Part shown: piece by piece, positions 23,711 through 36,359 of the stretch
Layout of the letters: each line of letters opens with the position of its first letter
Position numbering within the stretch: position 1 is the first letter of the stretch
Source of the DNA: Heracleum sosnowskyi
Lineage: Eukaryota; Streptophyta; Magnoliopsida; Apiales; Apiaceae
Reading direction: 5' to 3'
NCBI GenBank assembly: GCA_030848705.1
Contig: CM061244.1
Location: 52,927,190-52,991,189, forward strand
DNA: 64,000 nt
Notes under the pieces: generated by a model
Database searches by the model: none
Told to the model about the DNA's origin: nothing
The model's input: the letters and a program-made list of their open reading frames with translations, nothing else
Made by a program: the position numbers and the translations under genes

Positions 23711-26700
23711 ATGGCTGGAGAATTTATTATTACCAAGACTAATCATGTCTCGTTCCAAAACTTGCAATCCATAACGAACCTACAGTTTCGTGCATGGGCA
23801 GAGTTTTTGAACACACGTTCATTAGTGGCATTCGCTGTGAGTACTCCCGTGGTCCTTTGTATTGATCAATTGACTGCGTTGTACACAACCGCCACGGATA
23901 CAAGTGAGAATAACGTAAGGTCCTTCAGTTTTGTTGTGCCAGGGGGCAGAACAATAAGGGTGACGGAACATGATTTTAATCAAATCTTACATTTTCCTAC
24001 AGAAAACCTTGTTCCGGATCCCACGACTGAGGAGATACATGCTTTCTTCACTCTCATTAGAAGTCAACAACCTAACTTCTTTGTGGGAGAGTTCCTTAAG
24101 CATTACTTGCCAAAAGCATGGAACTTTTTCTTTCATACCCTAATCCATGTTTTTACTGCCAAGCTAACAAATCTGCATGGTATTCCCTTATTCCTTCAAA
24201 AGATAGGGTTTGCCATTGCGAACAATAGGCATATTAACATTGGACGGTTACTGATTGATCAAGTAATCATATGCATGGGACCACTGGATGAAAGAATGGG
24301 CATAGATGAAGATGTGCTATGTTTCTATCCTAGGTTCCTACAGCTAATTCTCAATGATATCTTAACAGATGATGAACGGGAGATCTTTGAAGGTGAAGCC
24401 ACCCAGGAGTGTATGAAGATGAAGAGCAATGCTATAACCGCTCTGATAAGGAAGAACAACTATCTTCCAGGGGTACCCACTGTTCTCACTGAATATCTAA
24501 GAACGGTGCCCCTACCACTTCTACCCCCAGGGGAACAGGTAATTCAAGGTAATATTCCACAACCTGAACCTGTAATGGCACCTGAACCAATGGATGTTGA
24601 TCCAGAGCCCTCAGTGGTCATTCCAGACCAGGAGGTTGCAAACCCACAATCTCTAACCACGGTCGAAGAGCCTTTGGAAGAGCCAAATGAAAACATAAAC
24701 GAACCTCCTTCCCCTACTATACCCATTAAAGAACCATCCATGAGTGTAGAGGGAGATAGTGCCAAAGCAGCACCACATAAGGAGATACACCCTTCAACAG
24801 CAGCTCTGCCTTCCTCTAAAAGGAGAAGAACAGAAACCGAGGCAACTGTTGATACTTCATTTCTCTCATCCAAAGCGCCCTTTACTGATTTTTCTGATGC
24901 TGATTGGGCTACGCTAACGAAATTAATATCTGAACCAATAGCTCAATCAAGTAAGGAAGAGTTGATGGAAGCAACTGGTGTTCCGACCATATTACGGTCA
25001 GGTTCACTGGTTGAAGGTTCTAAGAACCAAGGGTCTTCACAGACGTCGAGAGAAGGCTTTGACCTAAATGCACAATCTAAAAGGTCATTGTCTACCTCCC
25101 CAGATGGAACATATCTGGATCCTGCGGGTAAAGGGTCTGACGTAGGTGCAGATCGGCAACTCGTTGACAGTGAATCAATTACTATTGAGGAGTCAACTGA
25201 GGTGAAGTCTTTACAGACTCACGGGGAAGATTCGGGATCTCTGCTGTTAAAAGAGCCTGTTTCTAACCCCCTAGAGATTCAAACTCTAGATCCTACAACG
25301 GATATATCATCTAAGGATGATCAGCAACTTGGTTTATCCAAGGACGGGGACTTGCGAAGCCCCATTGCACCACCGGTGACCTCCTTAAGGACGGCTACGG
25401 TGATCTCTTCTGCAGGTACAATCAGCACAAAGGATTTGAGTGAAACAAAAACACTTACACCTGGCCTGAGTGGGAAAGGAAAAATGATTCAAACACCGAC
25501 AGAAACGTTGAGTGCACACCCAGAGCCAAATGTGAGGAGTGCCACCCTAACCCTACCTAATATTCATGATTTGCTGTTACCAACAGAAAGAGAACTACAA
25601 GTTCAATCCACTCTCAAGGAGATGACAGTTCATGACAAAGAAGGAACTCCATTATTCAAGGTTCCACTGCGACCTTCCTTTGACCAGGGGATCTCCTCTA
25701 GTCAGGCCAATGCTTCTTTAAAGACTATTCAAGAGAAGGTTGACTTGGCTGCAGCTGATTCCAGAAGAACATTCAGGGTCATTGGCAGTGCATCTGGCAC
25801 TATAACAGGTACGAAGCAGGCAGTGGACTCCTTAAAGAAGGAAGCTATGGAAGAACTAGTCGAGCTGAAGATGGACGTCAGGGAACTTAAAGATGGATTC
25901 ATGAATGAAGTAACTACACTGTCTCAAGGACATGAAGCTTTGAAAGAAGACGTTCTGGTTATCCGGGATGGTCAAGCGCGGGTAAAAGATGCAATGAATA
26001 CCCTTTCACGAGTGGAGTCTAAGCTAAACAAGAGGCTGGATCACATGGAAAAGACTACCAACTCAAGATTGGAAAACATTGACCTGTCGCTAGCTTCTAT
26101 AAATGAATTTAATAAGCAGCTTATGGATTTCTTCGAGAATCAAGGTGACGGAGTACAGTCTATATGGAGTATGCTGAAGAACCAACAATCTGGACAACCT
26201 GGTCCTTCCTATCAGGAACCTGATCCTTCTAATGTCTTTTATGCTGATGATGCTTTTATCGAGGATTCCTCAACTAAGGGGGAGAAAGTTGGAGAAGGGG
26301 TGAAGGATAAATGGGGAGTTTGGGAGACTGTTGAGGCTATTCCAATCAGACAGTACTGGATTGAAGAGCTTGTAGAGGAAGACAAGGAAAGTGAAGAGGA
26401 ATTTGAGGTCATGCATGAGCAACCTATTCAAGAGGAGCATGAGCCATATTATCCAGAGCCAATAGAACATCCTATCTTGGATGATGATATGGAAGAAGCA
26501 AATTCTCTATCACCTGAAGAAGAAGCTGCCTTGGAAGCAATAAGAGCTCAGAGAGTTGCAATAGATGCCAGGCAAGCTGAGAAAGAGAAACAACAAGCAA
26601 TTCTGAGAAGTGAAAAGCTAAAGAGAATGAAAGTGTATAATGAAGTGAGGAAGAAGAAGATGATAGATCTGGCAAAGAAAGATGGTACTGAATGGGAAAT

Positions 26701-27253
26701 GGCTTATAAAACCTTTTGCGGAGTTGAAGACGGATTAGAAGTTAACGACAATGCTGAGGTGGAAGTTATTATTCAGGACATCAGAAGTGCTAATCTTGAA
26801 GATCAGACTTACTTTAAAGCACTGAGAAGCTCTATAATCTGTCTGAATGCTGGGGTTAAAGCAAATGGTGCCTGGAGCTTATTAATCAGTTTTCTGGAGA
26901 AAGGTACATTTGTGATTTCCACTAAGTTTTTAGAACAGAGGACATATACAGAATTGCAGGCTATACTCATCAAGATCCAAAGAACTACAAGGCTAAATGA
27001 ACTGCTCCGTGAGCACGTTAAGGAGATCGTGATGAAAGTCAGTCCAGAGATTACTGAAGATCCTCCAATGGTGAGATTCATGACGAATGACTTGTTCAGA
27101 ATCTGCTATTTGGCTGAGGACAAACTGAGAGACTACCCAAGCAACTATCTAATCTCAGTTGAGAAGTATCTTAGATCCACTGGATTCTCATCAACGGAGA
27201 AGGACAAAGCAGCAGACACTCTTAGAAGATTTCTAATGGAGAATGTTCCTTAC
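23711..27253 (+). CDS. Element A ORF3 (env-position ORF), interrupted by K2
   Basis: Start at ATG 23711; the open frame extends 27 bases upstream but without ATG. 1181 codons are open before K2. The N-terminal domain (to about residue 270) has KAWNFFFHTLIHVF and LCFYPRFLQLIL, aligning with KEWSFFFD and YFARFCQIL in C. Then comes a Ser/Thr/Pro/Glu-rich region, a coiled coil at about residues 690-830, STKGEK near residue 855, a Lys/Glu helix and a C-terminal helical domain (YPSNYLISVEKYLRST). No signal peptide or transmembrane stretch is seen. After K2 the frame goes on at 32051 and ends at 32197 in sequence copied antisense from E, so the native C-terminus is lost. Confidence 0.8.
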
Positions 27254-27836
27254 TGTAATAACCCGAATTTTTGGTAGAATTAAAACTTTTCTTATTATGA
27301 TTAAGTGCATCAGTGAATAGTGAATTTGGTGGATGAATAGTGATTTTGAGGATTAACAAAGTTTTTCATGCCACCTATGTACGAGACGTAGTGTGGATAT
27401 TCCGAAGTCATATTAGTGATCTACGGAGTAAATAAGTGAATGCAAAGACGATCAGAATTCAGAAATTCCGAATTTTATTTTGGTGTAGTATTTGACCGGG
27501 CAGTGAATTATATATTATTATATTCAAGAAACGAGATATTAAATTAAGGATTTGAGGATTTAATATTTAGGAATGTTATTATATTTGATTTGAGAATTTA
27601 GAACGAAAACCACTGAGACAGTGAAACGAAGGTTCTAGAAACCGCTGATACTTTATAACGAGATTAAGTGATTAAGAGAACGAATCATGGATTAAGGATT
27701 GAAATTATGACAGGATTAAATATAGACATGGAAGTAACATGTAACAAGATTAATTCGAGAAATGCAACATTTGGATCATCCATGTGAAAGGAAAACGAAC
27801 CAGTAAAGCTGCTTGCCACCATGATCTCCATTGCTT

Positions 27837-27888
27837 GACACGTGTCCCCTTCTTTGCCACCATAACCCCCCACTGATCGACACGTGTC
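27837..27888 (+). promoter_or_regulatory. Two G-box palindromes in K2
   Basis: GACACGTGTC at 27837-27846 and 27879-27888, 42 bp apart; K1 keeps one at the first site. These are candidate sites for plant bZIP/bHLH factors in the LTR promoter region. Confidence 0.4.
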
Positions 27889-29880
27889 CTGGACATGCAA
27901 TGACTCACCACCTTTAACAAAAAATCAGCATTTCCAAGCAAATTAACAAAAAATCAAAAACCATTCTTATTTTCTTCATTTTCGGCCAAAGCAAAACTGC
28001 CGGATTGTAAAATTCATATCTCCTTCATTTCTCGGTGGCAAATTGCGATCTATAGCTTGTTGGAAAGGTCTTGAGATAATCTACATTTCGTATTTCACGG
28101 GTTTCTTCCATTTGAGCAAGGTAAGACCTTCAGTTTTCCAGTTCTTTAAACCGGTGTATAGTAACTCCGAGAATTCATAACTTGTTCTTGATTTTCTTTT
28201 GCAAGTTTAAGGATGATAACCATGGATGAAGACTCTCTTAAGGCTTACAAGCTCTTGTGGTGTGTTTAAGGATTCAAGGAAGGTATAAAAACCTCTGCCC
28301 CTTTTTGTTATATGAGTTTTGAAATGGTTTTGATGTTTATGTAAAGTTAAGCTCATGATTAAGTGATTAGATGAATTGTTGGTTGAGTATTGGAGGATGG
28401 GTTATGAATTTTGTTGTGATTATTCATGGAGGATTTGACTGAGTGGAGGGTGTATAAGGTGGATGGTGAGTTTGGGATTGTTTGGTATTGATTTGAGTGT
28501 GTTTTGAAAATGGAAAACGTTAAGTTTTAAGCCGTCGTAATGCCCGATTCTCGTTAACTTTAAAACTGCATAGAATCCGAAAACTTAACTGCCTCTTTTG
28601 GTTCAGTGATGAACATGAGTGTGTAGAGCTTTGTTTCTAGTTTACGTGAGCGCAAGAATCATGTCGTTACGATTTACGGTTTAAGAGAAAAGTGAGTTTT
28701 AGTAAACGTCGTTCGGAGGAACAACCCTTCTCTGTTCAGCAACTTTGAGGCTATATTTGGACCACTTCGGAGCCATATTAAAATGTGAAACTTTGAGGAA
28801 TAATACTAGAGACGGTTAGGAAGCCTCACGAAAACGATTCGGATTCAAAAGATTATTTTTCGATTTTATAAAAATGTTTTAGTCGAGGTCGCGCAAGTGA
28901 AAACCACTGAAAACAAGACTTAGAAACCAAGGTTCCAAATGGTTAAGTATAACTTGGATTTGAGGATGGATTTCGAACCAAACTTATGATTTAAGTATTT
29001 GACGAATAACATGGACTTAGTGTGACGCTAGAGCGAGCAAGTAATGCCTTGGTTGTATTTCGCTTACGTGTTTAAGCATTGAGTTATAAGTGGTTTATCG
29101 AGGGGATTAACCGTGTGTTTTCGTTTGACTTTGTCTAGATTGTTCGGCATCGTCGCGAACCCCTATCACTTCTCGAGCATCAGGCAAGTTTCTAAAAACC
29201 ATATTTTGAAGTATGTATATACTAGATGCAAGTTATGTATGCATACTCGATCGTTCAGAGTATATTTATTTTGAAATATATGAAATATGTTGAATAAGTT
29301 TCAATCCATATTTGCAAGTTTCCCGATATTGTGCTTCCTTATCAAAACCAGTATATCCTTGGTCTTGTTAATGATATTAAATCCTGCTCGTGCGATAACC
29401 AAAATCCCATGACCTTATAATACGGTTGATGGGTGGTGATGCTTTTAAGATCCTACGCCTTGAATTATATGGTGTATATGTTTATAAACTTTTCGTATGG
29501 TGGAAGGGGACCTTATATCATAAGGTAGGTATTTGTGTACTGGAATAAGAAAGGCTCAGAGGGTAGAGCATGTATTGAGTTTATAACTTAGCCAGCGTAT
29601 CGGGGTTATTTTGTAAGGTATATTTTCGAAAACCCGGACAGAGCTTTTTAGAAAGATTTTCGCAATAATTAACCTAAAGACAACATCACCAATAAACCAG
29701 TGTTTATTTAATTAGTAAATACTTCTGGAAGCATTTACGGATTAAATAAGCCTTATTCGTCTAATTAAATTTGTTTACTTAGATGAATATCATTTTCAAA
29801 ATATTTTCTTAAAATCTCTTTGTTCCGGAATGATAACAAAGATATCCGGTAACTGTTATTCGAGGATTAATTATCTATTT

Positions 29881-30438
29881 AATGAATATTACTTCTGAAT
29901 ATTCATTTGAGGCTTACTTATTCGAGGGTTAAGTATGTATTTAATGAATATTATTTATTTATATTCATTTGAGGATTATGGACTTTAAGAATATTATTAT
30001 TATTATCCATTCGAGGATTGTGTATTATTTAATGAATATTACTTCTGAATATTCATTTGAGGCTTACTTATTCGAGGGTTAAGTATGTATTTAATGAATA
30101 TTATTTATTTATATTCATTTGAGGATTATGGACTTTAAGAATATTATTATTATTATCCATTCGAGGATTGTGTATTATTTAATGAATATTACTTTTGAAT
30201 ATTCATTTAAGAGTTATTTATTTAATGAATATTACTTTTGAATATTCATTTAAGAGTTATTTATTTAATGAATATTATTTTCAGATATTCATTTAAAGAT
30301 TATTTATTTAATGAATATTGTTTTCAAATATTCATTTAAAGATTATTTATTTAATGAATATTGTTTTCAAATATTCATTTAAGGATTAGTTGTTTAATGA
30401 AGATTATTTTCAAATATTCATTTGAGGTTTACTTATTC
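29881..30438 (+). repeat. Tandem array of AT-rich hairpins in K2
   Basis: Two 150 bp copies (29881-30030 and 30031-30180) that read as identical, then six 43 bp units to 30438. Each unit starts AATGAATATT and has the complementary AATATTCATT, or a close variant, about 17 bases later, so every unit can fold back. K1 lacks it. Confidence 0.9.
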
Positions 30439-32050
30439 AATAAATATTATTAATTATTTTCAAATCAAGAAGAGGTTCCCAAAACACTGTTTCTCCATTT
30501 GAATCTGTCTTTTAAGAAGATTCAAATGCTCGCTCAACTATCAAAAATACGGGAAACCTGATTTAAGTGACTACTACTCTTTTTAAACTCTCAATTCAAA
30601 AACTGTCAAGGGACAGATATTTTCTTGGAGCAATTTAATTGCTGCCAGTCTAATGTTGTGTTACCACCTCAATGATCGAGGGGTAAATTCATGGAACAAG
30701 TCGATATCCATTAACAAGCATAGCTTGGGAAATATTGGAGAATCTCCCTTTCCAACCTAGATATAACTACTTAGTGGAGTCGTATCAACAAGTGTTACAC
30801 TTGGGGAAAGGAGGACGATCTTTACGTTTCAGAGTCATGGATTCCATCTGAACTAGGAGTGGTGTAAGTGGTCAAGTTGCGTGGGCCCATCCAACTTTTA
30901 TATATTGCCCCAAATGGGCCGGGAGGTCATAGTAAGGCGGTAGACAATGTCAGGCCGTCGTGATACTTCCATCTACATGTAGAAAACTATTTGAGCGGTG
31001 CGACCTGCTACTGATCATAGTAAGGTTAGGCACAGCGGACGCGGTAGCAACTCCAGTATTGGTTCATCATCCAATTTGGATATTCCTGCAACATGTATTG
31101 GGGTGAAGAACCAATCATGTTGGTAGGGGGTCGAAAAGTGTTTGGAAATGAAGTGACAATAAATTCATGCAACTTCATCTTTTATTTATGAGTTATGACT
31201 CTGTGGATACCTTACATAACATGAGTTATGGTAAGGGAGTTGTTTATACTGAATCACCTTATAACTTCATCTTTTAAGTTATATGTTGATATTCTGCATA
31301 TATAGCAGATATTTTTCGGAAAGGTTATATTTGGTTTACTTTGAAACCTCATCGTTTATACTAGAACTTTGTTCATAATATAGCCAAAGTTTGCAGAAAT
31401 ATTATGAAATTGATATTTGAAATACAACAATGGTATTATTTTTGGGATTACATTCCGATAAGGATGTAATTTAAGTATCGAGATATTTTGACAAATTATT
31501 GTCTTATACCCGCTTTATTTCTGGGTTGAATTAAAGGCAGAATTATGCCATACTTTCATTTCTTTGCTGATCTATCGCTCACTCTTGCTATTGTTTTATA
31601 TATATTATATAGCAGCGAAGCAGGATGCCAATGGGACGGCACATACCCCGCAAGGCGTTTTCATAAACAGTTTCTAGCAGTGATCCCGAGAGTAGTACGA
31701 ACCAATCGAATCAGGCTACAGCTTTCGGTATTCGACTTATGTATATACATGAATGGTATTAGAGGATTGTAAGCATCAGAAGACTAAGTTGGTAATGTAA
31801 CATTACTTAGAAATTGTATCAGTGACAGATTCAAAAGACATTTGGGTATTGTAATAAAAATTATTTATTCCGCAGTTGTTGTATTGTGTCGTTTCTGAGA
31901 CTCTAACCTGTGTGTGTGTGTGTGAGACGTATGTTGTGGGGTCATGAGCAGGTGAATTATGAATGGTGTGAGTAATACAGGTAAGGCAAGGAGTACATGG
32001 ATCGTGACTACCCTAAATCCCTGACCCGGATTTGGGGCTGTTACACTTAC

Positions 32051-32197
32051 TATAGGAAAAGAGTGGAAAGAGGATTGGAAGTGCATACCAGACTGCCAAA
32101 CATGCCAAAGCTAAACAAGAAAGATGTTAACATACGAGTGGAAGGGTCTGCATCTCCTCCTTCACCACTCTCAGAATCATCACTGTCTTCAGCATAA
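32051..32197 (+). pseudogene. Chimeric 3' end of A ORF3
   Basis: Codons 32051 to about 32131 continue the ORF3 frame after the CTTAC duplication. From about 32132 the sequence is a copy of E's ORF3 in antisense, read through to TAA at 32195-32197. The last 22 or so residues are thus not native. Confidence 0.65.
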
Positions 32198-33609
32198 CTG
32201 AAATCTTCACCAGCTCATGGAGGCAGATTCTGAATAGTTTCTTTTGCCCGATACATTGATTCAGTTGTGTGTACTAAATTCAACATCCTTTCTGCCTCCA
32301 CATTGCCCTGTCCAGTCAAGACTTGATAGGCTGGGTCAGGATGAGTAAATGTCTCAACATTCAGGTTGACTTGTTCCAACCCATTTTGGTATTCAATTTG
32401 GTACCGTCTTTCCCTGTCTACATCACTGACATCCATTGACTCACTTGCAATGGCTGAGTCTTCCATCCTTATATCTGTAAAGCATAATGTAACATAAGAT
32501 GTAAAAGAGATAACTACAACTCAACAAAGGACAAGACAGACAATAATATTAACAGAAGCACAGGAATCCAGAATCAAAGAAGAAAAGGTAAACTCAAAAA
32601 ATCAAAATACGTTATGTATTCTTGAAGTCCGTAAACAGGTCACGGAAAGAAGTTCATGAAAATGTTCAAGCCTCAGTGACAGCAAAAGAAACAAGACTTT
32701 TAAGACGACAGAAGTATGTGAATGATTTAGGGTTCAGTACCACGGGATTCCAGTGATGAAGCAACCAGAACGACAAAGGACTTATCAGCAGCACTATATT
32801 GAAGACATAAAATAATAATTGATCAAGTGTTATTCATCTGTGAACCATACCAGTTGCACGAGGTGACGGCACCAAAAAAAAAGATCAAGTTATTTTATCG
32901 TCTCAGAAGAAAGTGATACAGTCTATTACTTAAACACCCAGGAGCTCAGTGGAATCATTAATTGATAAAAGACAAGAAAATGATTCGATAGTTTTTCTAT
33001 TTAGAAAACTATCGAATGGAATGAAAAGTGATTCAAAGAAAACCAAAATGAATCAATTTGGCAATCGATAGTTTTGTTTTAAAAACTATCGAATGGTAAA
33101 ATGATTTATTTCATTCGATGGTTTTTTAAACCATTCGATGGTTTTTAAATTGTGGAGCAGGTGAAAAGTATTCTTTGTTTTTCAAGTTGATGAAGATCCA
33201 ACGACCAGGATTGTTTATACAAGTTTGGTTCGATGGTTTTTCAAACCAAAGTCTGCAGTTAATACAGAGTGAAGAATGTGTCTTCTTCAGTTAAGGATTT
33301 CAACACAGAGACATTACTGAGAGAGAAGAGCCGAAGAAAATTATCAGAGAAATTAATAGTGCTCAGAACTTGATCATTGTTTTGTATTTGTGTAACCTTA
33401 AAACTCATTGACGCTAATCTACGGATTAGAAATTGTAGCACCCCTCGAGGTTTATATTTATAAAAAGATATATTCCCCGAAACTTGATTTGGTTTGGTGT
33501 GTTTGATTTCGTTATAGAACTGAAAGATTAATCCGCGAACGAAATTAAATTATTTGTGAGTATCGTATTCAACCCCCCCCCCCCCTTCTACGATACTTTG
33601 GACCTAACA
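32132..33609 (+). repeat. Right copy of the 1478 bp repeat; contains A's 3' LTR
   Basis: Same length as 10410-11887 and nearly identical to it. It carries about 340 bp of E's ORF3 in antisense (open frame 32215-32466 on the minus strand), followed by the A LTR to CCTAACA. No polypurine tract of the usual GGGGGAGAT type precedes it. TGTTAAC at 32125 could mimic an LTR start, with TAACA at the other end. I favour a copied-in flank over a genuine LTR of this length. Confidence 0.75.
33559..33597 (+). other. C-loop hairpin in A 3' LTR
   Basis: Same arms as in the 5' LTR: AGTATCGTA and TACGATACT, around TTCAA, a C run and TTC. Confidence 0.75.
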
Positions 33610-33696
33610 ATATCTCTTGTACATGCTTTTCTCTCATTTTCTCTCTTTTCTTGGACCTAAATTATTTGTGAGTATCGTATTCAACCCCCCCCCCCC
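33610..33696 (+). other. Scrambled filler at the A/E junction
   Basis: After the LTR end come about 41 bases of unknown origin. They are followed by TTGGACCTAA (the last bases of the LTR) and then ATTATTTGTGAGTATCGTAT..CCCC, which in the LTR lies before them. Pieces of the LTR end are therefore repeated in swapped order, as in templated repair of a break. Confidence 0.7.
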
Positions 33697-35686
33697 TAGC
33701 TCACACCTCTCACACCCTCACCGTCACCTACTAAGGCGGAACTCTCATTGCTCACTTTTACCAGACAGGAAGAAATAGTCTGTCTCTCTTGTTCTTCCTC
33801 TCCTTTTGCCTGGTCTCAAACCAGCCTCTCACTCTCAGTGGCTTCACTCCCTTCCCTCAATCCTAGAAGTGTTTGAACTACTGCTAACTCATCCACACTT
33901 GAAGAAGAAATACTTGAAGTTTGAAGTGCAAGTGTGGAAGGAGTATCCGTAGAGGCAGTAGAAGTGGATGTCAACGGATAGCTGATTTGGGGCATATCCG
34001 TACACAGACAAACACTTGTCAATGGATGAGAGATATCCGTAGATGAAGGAAAAGAAGTAGCTCTTGAAATGGAGACTAAGGCTTAATCTGTGGAGATTGA
34101 ATTTAGATTTGAAGCCACAGATTTAGCCAGAGTCTGAGAAATGATAGATTGGTGATCCAACAAATCATCAATAAGATGATGATCACCAATTTCAGAGTGG
34201 GGCTTCTCCAAGAAGGTTAAAGATGGAGAATCAGGAAGTGATGTGTGAATCATATCCACATCCAGAGAGAGAGTGGGTGAGCTTGGTGCTTCTGTTTCAG
34301 TTTGAATGATTAGAGAAGAGGGATGTGACTCCACATTTACTGAAGCCACATCAAACTGAATTTGAGATGGTGTCATTGACACTGTGTGAGATCCCTGTGT
34401 AACCCTAGATGGTTTAGACCTTTTCTCCTTGAATAGGCCATGATTGTATCTATGGGGCTGCTTGTGTCCCTATCCCTCTTGTTCTGTGTCCCTGGTTGGG
34501 GACTCTTTTCAATAGTAACATCCTTTTGGGAGGATGCCACTAGGGATATGATATTTTCCTTTTCAACCACTGCATCTTTTTGAGAAGACACAGGGTGGCT
34601 AGGCTGGGACACACTTATCTCACCCTCCTTGTTCTTGGGGTTTCTTTGATGTTCACCCATTCCCTCACCTCTCACTACCTCCTTCACACTCCCCTCAAGG
34701 GTTTGGGTAGTTTTTGCAACAGATGCCTTTTGAGAAGCACCTGAGGTTTTCTTTCTAGATTTTGATTTGGGAAGAATGGTGGTGACCACTTGGGTAAGAG
34801 ACTGTTGGACAGTTTCAGTCTCCATTGTGGTACTAGGAGTCAAAGAAACAACAACAGAGGTAGGAACAGTTGAGGAGATTACCTGACTCACCTGTGCCTC
34901 TTGAGCTGTATTGACAATTGGTGGATACACCAATGGAACTTCCCTGTTGTGGCTCAGCCTATTCAAATCATCAAGGACTCTCTTATTCTGAACCCAACCT
35001 TCCTTGGAGTTTGTAGGGAATTGGATCACCGGGTTGCTTTCTACATGGTTAGCTAGCATCATAAAGAATCTAGCATAATAGACATTCTTACTTCTAGATG
35101 TTCTGTTTCCTAACTTAGCACCTAATTCATAAAGAATCAGAGACCCTAGGTTGAAAAAGCTATCATTAAGAAGCATGAAAGCCATATCTAGCATGGAAGC
35201 AATAACAGCATCATAATTGCTAATCTTACTAGAAAACACCTTTAGAATGGAATCAAAGAAAAAGCTCCATTCTTTGACCATTCCTTTTCTTTGAATTTTA
35301 TTCAGATTATCAGTAGGTAAAGCATAGTTAATCATATTCAGCATGTTAACTATATCAGTATCACTATTCTTTTCCAACATATTGTTATCAGGTAAATTCA
35401 AGCAAGCAGAGATGACGTCACCATTAATCACATGTTCCTTACCTTGAAGAACAAAAGTAATTGTAGCATTCACAGAATCAAAAATTTCTAATTCCCGGAT
35501 AGCTTTAATTACCTCAAAATAAAGAGTGGGGGCTTTGAGCATAGCTTTGGAGAGCTTACAGTTCTAAATGAACCTCATCACCGTGTGATATGATGCACTC
35601 TTCTCCTCAAAGTCCACCAGAGCCGTGAAGTTGTTCTTCTCATAGGTGAACCCAGTGAGTGACATTATCTTGCTTACAGGTGCCAT
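33697..35686 (-). pseudogene. Element E ORF3, N-terminal half
   Basis: Start at ATG 35686, aligned with the B ORF3 start (MAPVSKIMS against MAPIVKLMS). It has the N-terminal domain (VKEWSFFFDSILKVFSSKIS, NVYYARFFMMLANHV), then a Ser/Thr/Pro-rich linker with TATCCGTAGA-type words. Lesions: TAG at 35564-35566, a frame change near 34380, and TAA near 34082. It stops at 33697, at the point corresponding to GTGTGAGC in B; the rest of the gene is at 8346-10750. About 60 bp of B-like sequence between the halves is not found. Confidence 0.85.
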
Positions 35687-35721
35687 TGGTAATAGCTTTG
35701 AGCTTTCAGAAAGAAATTAGT

Positions 35722-36215
35722 TGTTAGGCCGAATACACAATATATAATCAATATAAGTATGATAATAACAATTGAGAACACTGTTTCTGAATCAACAACT
35801 GAATTTATAAATAATTCTTCTCTTAGTGATGTTAAAGAATCACAGAGAGCTGCTAGGTTATAAGAATAATATATTCAGTATTCGCATCCCTTTTAGGTTT
35901 AACCTATCTGTGTTTATATAATACACAGCTACATAATCAATCTCTAATTGATATTCCTATAAATCAGCTATACAAATTATATCAAATTAGGATTGCTTCT
36001 GTCTTCTGTTCCGTTTCCTTAACTGTCTCAATATATCTTGCTTCTTTCCATCTTCAAGATATATTGCTTCTAGAATCTTTATATCAGCACCGACAGCTAA
36101 GGTAAACTTTTCTCCCCGTCAGACTTTAATAAACTCTGACTGGCTTCCAGTAAACTCTGATGAGTACCTGGTACTTAAACACTGATAAAACAATCATTAG
36201 CAATTATATCTAACA
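35722..36215 (-). mobile_element. 3' LTR of element C
   Basis: 494 bp; on the minus strand it runs TGTTAGATATAATTGC to GGCCTAACA. TATATAAA lies at 35913-35920. A short comparison with the 5' copy shows several substitutions (for example GTTTAACC against GGTTAACC), so C is older than B. Confidence 0.9.
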
Positions 36216-36227
36216 ATCTCCCCCAAC
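36216..36227 (-). other. Polypurine tract of element C
   Basis: On the minus strand, GTTGGGGGAGAT directly before the 3' LTR, identical to that of G. Confidence 0.85.
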
Positions 36228-36359
36228 TTGTGCATAATAAAGATGTACAAGTTAATAGATAATTGATGATGTCAAAACATATAACAAATGCAGTGTTTAA
36301 ATATAACAGAGTTTAACTTTAACTTAGAACAGAAAACTTTAAAAACTTACAGTCAGACT

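Larger units (their letters stand above)
27254..32045 (+). mobile_element. Solo LTR K2 (4792 bp, same family as K1)
   Basis: Begins TGTAATAACCCG and ends GGGGCTGTTACA. The 5 bp duplication CTTAC lies at 27249-27253 and 32046-32050. It lies inside the A ORF3, whose frame resumes in register. Outer parts match K1; the centre (about 29.2-31.2 kb) does not, and holds a hairpin-bearing tandem array. Two GACACGTGTC palindromes lie at 27837 and 27879. No coding domain. Confidence 0.85.

Noticed and set aside
29881..30438. Regular repeats resembling a CRISPR array
   Set aside because: Units are head to tail without unique spacers, in a plant LTR.
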